Source: Rhizorhabdus sp049889055 (GTDB lineage Bacteria > Pseudomonadota > Alphaproteobacteria > Sphingomonadales > Sphingomonadaceae). From it: a stretch of DNA of 64,000 bases. Positions 59,769 to 64,000 of the stretch are shown here, piece after piece; position 1 is the stretch's first letter; each line of letters begins with the position of its first letter. The stretch lies in assembly GCF_049889055.1 (NCBI RefSeq), contig NZ_JBLTWO010000012.1, forward strand, positions 1 to 64,000, given 5' to 3'. The notes beneath the pieces are model-generated. The model had not been told where the DNA came from. It did not search any database and was given only the letters and a program-made list of their open reading frames with translations. A program made the translations under genes and the position numbers.

Positions 59769-60525
59769 TCAGGCGGACGTCCGCATCGAGGATCGCGGCG
59801 CCGTCCGGATCATCACGATCGATCGCGAGCGGCGGAGCAACGCGCTCGATGTCGCGGCCTCCGACGCGATCGACCGGGCGGTCGATACCGCCGAGCGCGA
59901 TCCGGCGATCCGCGTGCTGCTGCTGACGGCGGCGGGTGATCGTAGCTTCTGCGCAGGCATGGACCTGAAGGAAGCGGCGGAACGGGGCCCGGGCCATGGG
60001 CTCGTCCCCGGCCGGGGTTTCGCCGGCATCACCGAGCGTCGCCGGACCAAGCCGCTGATCGTCGCCGCCAATGGTGCGGTCGTCGCGGGCGGCTTCGAAC
60101 TCGCGCTGGCCGCCGATATCGTGATCGCCGCCGACCATGCGATCTTCGGTCTGGCCGAAGTGAAGCGGGGCCTGTTCGCTTTTGCCGGCGGGGTCCAGCG
60201 GCTCGCCCGCGCGGTGCCGCGCGCGACCGCGCTCCACATCGTGCTTACCGGCGAACCGATCAGCGCCGCGCGCGCGCTCGAACTCGGGCTGATCTCGGAG
60301 GTGGTGCAACGCGACCGGCTGATGCCGCGTGCGATCGAGCTGGCTGAGACGATCGCAGGCTTCGACCGCGACACGGTACGCCGCGCGCTAGCCCTTCACG
60401 ACTTCGCCGCCGACGCCCCGATCACCGAGAGTCTGAGCTTCGGCCGCGCTTATGGCGAGGAGACGCTGGGCGGCCTCGCCACGCAGGAGGGCATCCGCGC
60501 CTATGCCGAGGGGCGGGTGAAGTAG
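59761..60525 (+). CDS. Enoyl-CoA hydratase/isomerase (crotonase family), third copy
   Basis: A 254-aa crotonase. RSFCAGMDLKEAAERG and NGAVVAGGFELALAADIV give the oxyanion hole, and GLAEVKRGLFAFAGGVQRL supplies the catalytic helix. ATG 59761 overlaps the SnoaL stop. It is convergent with the thiolase-like/CoA-transferase operon and may belong to the same CoA-ester pathway. Confidence 0.88.
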   Translation: MADQADVRIEDRGAVRIITIDRERRSNALDVAASDAIDRAVDTAERDPAIRVLLLTAAGDRSFCAGMDLKEAAERGPGHGLVPGRGFAGITERRRTKPLIVAANGAVVAGGFELALAADIVIAADHAIFGLAEVKRGLFAFAGGVQRLARAVPRATALHIVLTGEPISAARALELGLISEVVQRDRLMPRAIELAETIAGFDRDTVRRALALHDFAADAPITESLSFGRAYGEETLGGLATQEGIRAYAEGRVK

Positions 60526-60543
60526 CGCTCTTCGGCTGCCGGC

Positions 60544-61695
60544 TTAGAGCGTCGCGGCCGACCCCAGGATGACGGTCGCCTGGCTCGACAGCGTGCCGCC
60601 ATTGCCATGGGCGAGCGCGATGTCGACGCCGGGGATCTGGTTGGCGGCCTCGCCGCGGATCTGCCGCACCGCTTCGACGATCGTGAACAGTCCGTACATG
60701 CCCGGATGACAGCAGGACAGGCCGCCGCCATTGGTGTTCACCGGCAGATGGCCGCCCGGCGCTATGCCGCCATTTTCGACGAAACGCCCGCCTTCGCCCT
60801 TTGGGCAGAAGCCGAGATCCTCGAGGAACAGGATCGTGTTGATCGTGAACGCGTCGTACAGTTCGACGACATCGACGTCAGACGGGCCGATCCCCGCCAT
60901 TGCATAGGCCCGGCCGCCGGACTCGCTCGCGGCGGTCGTGGTCAGGTCGGGCATCTGCGAGATCGCATTGTGCCAGGTCGCCGCAGCCGCCCCCAGGACC
61001 GGGACGAGCGGCTTCGCACCGTCGCGCGCCCGGTCGGTGCGGGTCAGGACGATAGCGGCGGCGCCGTCGGTGACGAGGCAGCAGTCCTTGACCGACAGGG
61101 GGCTCGACAGCATCCGCGCGCCCAGCACCTCGTCGATGGTCAGCGGACCGGTGGCGAAGGCCTCCGGATTGCCGTTCGCCCAGGCCCGCGCGGCGACCGC
61201 GACCTCGGCCAGATGGCGCCGCGTCGTGCCGAACTCGTGGAAATGGCGCGAGGCTGCCAGTGCATAGGAGGAAGCGGGAAAGAGCGGGCGATAGGGCGCT
61301 TCCCAGACATTGCTGCCGACCGGGGTCGACAGCTTGCCGCCGCCGCTGCGCTGGTTCGATCCATAGGCGATCAGCGCGGTGTCGATATATCCGGCCGCCA
61401 GCATTGTCGCGGCGGTCGCGACATGGCTGAGGAAGGCCGAACCACCCGTCCGGTTGCAATCGGTGAAGCGCGGCGACAGCCCGAGATATTCGGCGAAGCT
61501 GAGCCCGGCCAGCACGTCGTCGGGCAGGCAGATGAACAGCCCGTCGACCTGCGACAGCGGCATGCCGGCGTCGGCGAGCGCCAGCAGCCCGGCCTTGGCC
61601 GCCATCTCCATGGTGGTGTGACCGGGGCATTCGCCGATGCCATAGGTCGCGATGCCGGCGATCGCCGCCTGGCCGCGCGGAAAGTCGCCCGCCAT
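60544..61695 (-). CDS. Thiolase-like lipid-transfer/aldolase-type protein
   Basis: A 383-aa thiolase-fold protein of the SCP-x/Ltp2 branch. The usual CxSG nucleophile block reads DCNRTGGSAFLSH, so the classic catalytic Cys is displaced. The C-terminus ends with ALAHGNGGTLSSQATVILG, typical of this branch. In steroid side-chain degradation such proteins pair with DUF35 proteins to catalyse retro-aldol C-C cleavage. Here a DUF35 gene lies directly upstream in the operon with a 1-bp gap, supporting a two-component enzyme. Confidence 0.85.
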   Translation of the reverse strand: MAGDFPRGQAAIAGIATYGIGECPGHTTMEMAAKAGLLALADAGMPLSQVDGLFICLPDDVLAGLSFAEYLGLSPRFTDCNRTGGSAFLSHVATAATMLAAGYIDTALIAYGSNQRSGGGKLSTPVGSNVWEAPYRPLFPASSYALAASRHFHEFGTTRRHLAEVAVAARAWANGNPEAFATGPLTIDEVLGARMLSSPLSVKDCCLVTDGAAAIVLTRTDRARDGAKPLVPVLGAAAATWHNAISQMPDLTTTAASESGGRAYAMAGIGPSDVDVVELYDAFTINTILFLEDLGFCPKGEGGRFVENGGIAPGGHLPVNTNGGGLSCCHPGMYGLFTIVEAVRQIRGEAANQIPGVDIALAHGNGGTLSSQATVILGSAATL

Positions 61696-61696
61696 G

Positions 61697-62062
61697 TCAG
61701 GCCGCCTCGAACAGAAGGATGGGGGCGCCGTCGCGCTCGCCGATCCGCGCGCGGACGCGCAGGCCGATGGCGATCTCCTCTGCCGGCACGCCTTCGACCT
61801 CGCTCATCAGGCGAACCTCTTCGTCGAGATCGACGAGAACCACCGCACGGGGCGGCTCGGGCGGGCGCGGGTGGATCACCGTCACGGCATGGACGGTGCC
61901 GAACCCCGACGCCTCGATCCACTCCCAGTCGCTGTCGCCGCTGCGCGGTTCGGCGAGGCGCGGCGGGAAGAAGATCGTCCCGCTGCCGCGCGCGCGCTGG
62001 AGCAGGAACCGCCCTTCGGCCAGCGCGGCGCGCCACTGTGCCTGCGGTGCAGCTTCGGTCAC
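61697..62062 (-). CDS. DUF35 OB-fold protein lacking the zinc ribbon cysteines
   Basis: A 121-aa protein. The OB-fold part is clear (WEWIEASGFGTVHAVTVIH and later VPAEEIAIGLRVRARI). The segment that normally forms a CxxC...CxxC rubredoxin-like ribbon reads LQRARGSGTIFFPPRLAEPR, and the whole protein has no cysteine. GTG 62062 overlaps the CoA-transferase stop as GTGA. It probably forms a complex with the downstream thiolase-like protein. Confidence 0.8.
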   Translation of the reverse strand: MTEAAPQAQWRAALAEGRFLLQRARGSGTIFFPPRLAEPRSGDSDWEWIEASGFGTVHAVTVIHPRPPEPPRAVVLVDLDEEVRLMSEVEGVPAEEIAIGLRVRARIGERDGAPILLFEAA

Positions 62063-63264
62063 GCCGGAACCTTGCGCGCGCCTTCGAGCAGCGCATCGAT
62101 GCTGGCATCGTCGAAGCCCGCTTCGGCGAGAATGGCGCGGCTGTCGGCGCCCAGCGCCGGACCTGGATCGCCGATCGCGCCGGGCGTCTCCGAGAAGCTG
62201 GTCGGGATGCCGGGGAAGCGCAACGTGCCGAACTCGCTGTCGCGCTCCTGCCAGAAGCCGGTGGCTTCGAGATGCTCGTCGTGCAGCAGGTCCTGCGTGG
62301 TCGCGATCGCCATCGCGGGCACCTCGGCGATACGGAACAGCTCCAGCCATTCGGCGGTCGTCCGCTCCGCCAGCACGTCGGCCAGCTTCGCCAGCACGGT
62401 GCCGATATTCTCCGTCCGGCTGCGCATCGATGCGAACATCGGATCGCGGGTCCATTCGGGGTCGCCGATCGCGTGGAAGAAGCTGCGCCAATGCTTGTCG
62501 TTGTAGATCATGACGCCGACATAGCCGTCGCTGGTCTTGTACGGCCGGCGCGACGCGGTGGTGACGCGCGGATATTCGGGCGGTCCCTGCGGCGGGTCGA
62601 ACAGCGAACCGCACAGATGCTCGATCATCGTGAACGAGACGAGCGTCTCGAACATCGGCACCTCGATCTCCTGCCCCCGCCCGGTCTTCTCGCGCGCATA
62701 GAGCGCGGCGAGCATCGCGTAGAGGCCGGTCAGGCCGGTCACCTTGTCGGCGACGACCGTGCCCAGATAGGTCGGCACGCCGTTCGACAGCCGCGCCTGC
62801 AGATCGACCAGCCCGGACGCCGCCTGGACGATGTCGTCATAGGCCGGATAGTCGCGATAGGGGCCGTTGCGGGCGAAGCCGTAGAGATTTGCGTAGATCA
62901 GCCCCGGATTGGCTTCCCGCAGCGATTCATAATCGAGGCCGAGGCGCTTGATCGCGCCGGGCCGCATCGAATGGACGAAGATATCCGCACCCTCGACGAG
63001 CCGCACGAGCGCAGCGCGCGCCTCAGGCTGCTTGAGGTTCAGCGACAGGCTGCGCTTGCCCCGGTTGACGTTGAGGAACATGCCGCCGCGCGTCGCGTCG
63101 GGGCCGGGCGGCAGATAGCGGGTCGTGTCGCCGTCGGGGCTCTCGACCTTGATCACGTCGGCACCCAGATCGGCCATGATCTGGGTCGCATAGGGGCCCA
63201 TCAGCACGCTGGTGCAGTCGATTACCCGCACGCCGGCCAGAGGACCTTTCAGACGCCCGCTCAT
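62059..63264 (-). CDS. Class III CoA-transferase (CaiB/BaiF family)
   Basis: A 401-aa protein. LAGVRVIDCTSVLMGPYATQIMADLGADVIKVE is the family opening, and the catalytic Asp is expected in the AYDDIVQAASG segment. YKTSDGYVGVMIYNDKHW follows. It moves CoA between carboxylic acids. ATG 63264 is preceded by a G-rich tract; the 63387 start adds a poor N-terminus. It is the first gene of the CoA-transferase, DUF35, thiolase-like operon. Confidence 0.9.
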   Translation of the reverse strand: MSGRLKGPLAGVRVIDCTSVLMGPYATQIMADLGADVIKVESPDGDTTRYLPPGPDATRGGMFLNVNRGKRSLSLNLKQPEARAALVRLVEGADIFVHSMRPGAIKRLGLDYESLREANPGLIYANLYGFARNGPYRDYPAYDDIVQAASGLVDLQARLSNGVPTYLGTVVADKVTGLTGLYAMLAALYAREKTGRGQEIEVPMFETLVSFTMIEHLCGSLFDPPQGPPEYPRVTTASRRPYKTSDGYVGVMIYNDKHWRSFFHAIGDPEWTRDPMFASMRSRTENIGTVLAKLADVLAERTTAEWLELFRIAEVPAMAIATTQDLLHDEHLEATGFWQERDSEFGTLRFPGIPTSFSETPGAIGDPGPALGADSRAILAEAGFDDASIDALLEGARKVPA

Positions 63265-63335
63265 CGCACGCCCCCCCTTGTCAGGGCGATCGGCGGGCAT
63301 AGCCTCACGCGTATGTGCGTATGGGGAGCGGAATC

Positions 63336-64000
63336 GTGAAGGTACATCTGGTCGCGGCTGGCAAATTTCATGACATCGACTTTGCACGGCTGGAGTTGCT
63401 GAAGCTTCTGGCCGAACGGCCGGAGATACGGACGTCGGTGGCGTCGGACTATGGCGACCTGGCGAGCCTTGCGGCGGCCGACCTGCTGATCACCTACACC
63501 TGCGACGTGCTGCCCGATGCGGCGCAGACCGAGGCCCTGGCGGCGTTCCTCGCCCGGGGCGGGCGCTGGTTCGCGCTGCACGGGACCAATGCGACGCTGC
63601 GCTTCGGCTCCGACGGGGTGGTCGACACGCCCGACGTCGCGCCGGCCTTCACCGCGCTGCTCGGCACGCGCTTCGCAGGGCATCCGCCGATCGCGCCGTT
63701 CAAGGTGTTCGTGACGCGCGGCGATCATGCGCTGACCCAGGGACTGCGCGACTTCCGGGTCGAGGACGAGCTGTACCTGACGCACCGCACCGCCGAAATC
63801 GACGTGCTGCTGCACACCAGCTTCACCGGTTCCTGCCCGGAATTCCGCGATTCGGAATGGGACGAGGCCGAGGTTCCGGTGCTGTACGAGCGGCGCGTTG
63901 GTCCCGGGTCCATCCTCTACCTCACCCTCGGTCATTGCCGAGGCCATTATGATCTGCGTCCGGTCGCGGATTTCTGGCCGCATCCCCAGCGCTGCTCGTG
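63336..64000 (+). CDS. ThuA-like domain protein (partial, runs off right edge)
   Basis: At least 221 codons are open to the end of the window. The protein starts VKVHLVAAGKFHDIDFARLE and contains DLLITYTCDVLPDAAQTEAL, RGGRWFALHGTNATLRF and LYLTLGHCRGHYD, the usual ThuA/GATase1-like blocks. GTG 63336 has GGGGAG about 8 bases upstream; ATG 63321 is in the same frame but lacks a ribosome binding site. Role unknown; ThuA-fold proteins occur in sugar and in CoA-ester catabolic clusters. It is divergent from the CoA-transferase operon. Confidence 0.8.
   Translation, partial: MKVHLVAAGKFHDIDFARLELLKLLAERPEIRTSVASDYGDLASLAAADLLITYTCDVLPDAAQTEALAAFLARGGRWFALHGTNATLRFGSDGVVDTPDVAPAFTALLGTRFAGHPPIAPFKVFVTRGDHALTQGLRDFRVEDELYLTHRTAEIDVLLHTSFTGSCPEFRDSEWDEAEVPVLYERRVGPGSILYLTLGHCRGHYDLRPVADFWPHPQRCS

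Noticed and set aside
60607..63339. 910-codon open frame on the plus strand
   Set aside because: It lies opposite the thiolase-like, DUF35 and CoA-transferase genes. Composition is of shadow type with no recognisable motif.
1..64000. tRNA, rRNA, riboswitch or CRISPR features
   Set aside because: Gene-free gaps were read for cloverleaf-like, repeat-spacer or conserved riboswitch patterns and none was convincing.

Overview
The window is high-GC (roughly 65% by eye), densely packed DNA with three SusC-free TonB-dependent receptors, a P450, many CoA-ester enzymes, SDRs, two Rieske oxygenases and GTG/TTG starts coupled by ATGA/GTGA overlaps. This is typical of a sphingomonad (order Sphingomonadales, Alphaproteobacteria). 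Genus cannot be fixed from the window alone. No rRNA, tRNA or CRISPR array was recognised.

Layout. (1) 1-1.8 kb: insertion-sequence debris, namely an IS701-type transposase with two in-frame stops and an IS481-family element with both inverted repeats. (2) 2.1-16.1 kb: a catabolic block. A minus-strand operon (TonB receptor, P450, AraC regulator, aldehyde and alcohol dehydrogenases) faces a divergent acyl-CoA ligase. It is followed by a beta-oxidation-like operon (SDR, two crotonases, thiolase, nitronate-monooxygenase-like flavoprotein) under a divergent TetR regulator. (3) 16.7-26.0 kb: a visibly less GC-rich block with an IclR regulator, a cyclase-family hydrolase, a cupin, an SDR, a 3-hydroxyacyl dehydrogenase, an MFS permease, a PhlG-like C-C hydrolase, a BKACE enzyme and a TonB receptor. 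(4) 26.4-35.1 kb: an IS66 relic, a PAS-LuxR regulator, and a TetR / luciferase-like monooxygenase / esterase / epoxide hydrolase / amidohydrolase module. (5) 35.1-41.3 kb: an ArsR regulator, peroxiredoxin, persulfide-dioxygenase-like enzyme, split YeeE/YedE transporter, TauE/SafE transporter and cyanide-insensitive bd oxidase with a 40-aa DUF2474 subunit. This looks like a reactive-sulfur stress and respiration module. (6) 41.5-44.1 kb: two tandem Rieske oxygenase alpha subunits. (7) 44.1-59.1 kb: the most interesting region, a sulfoquinovose/sulfoquinovosyl-glycerol (SQ/SQGro) catabolic island. (8) 59.2-64 kb: a SnoaL-like protein, crotonase, thiolase-like/DUF35 pair, class III CoA-transferase and a partial ThuA-like protein.

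How region 7 works (inference from gene content). A divergently transcribed TonB receptor and an MFS permease would import SQ glycosides. A GH31 sulfoquinovosidase with the complete K-E-R-W-Y sulfonate-recognition set releases SQ and glycerol. A SmoC-like flavin monooxygenase removes sulfite to give 6-oxo-glucose, and a SmoB-like aldo-keto reductase makes glucose. GlpK and GlpD take the glycerol. A SorAB-type sulfite dehydrogenase oxidises the sulfite, and a YeiH/PSE-family exporter may expel sulfur oxyanion. Eight of these genes form one tightly coupled minus-strand operon with an internal LacI regulator. The pathway type (sulfo-SMO) is known from Agrobacterium. The TonB/MFS import, the operon-embedded glycerol and sulfite branches, and the absence of a local flavin reductase or ABC importer make this a distinct version.
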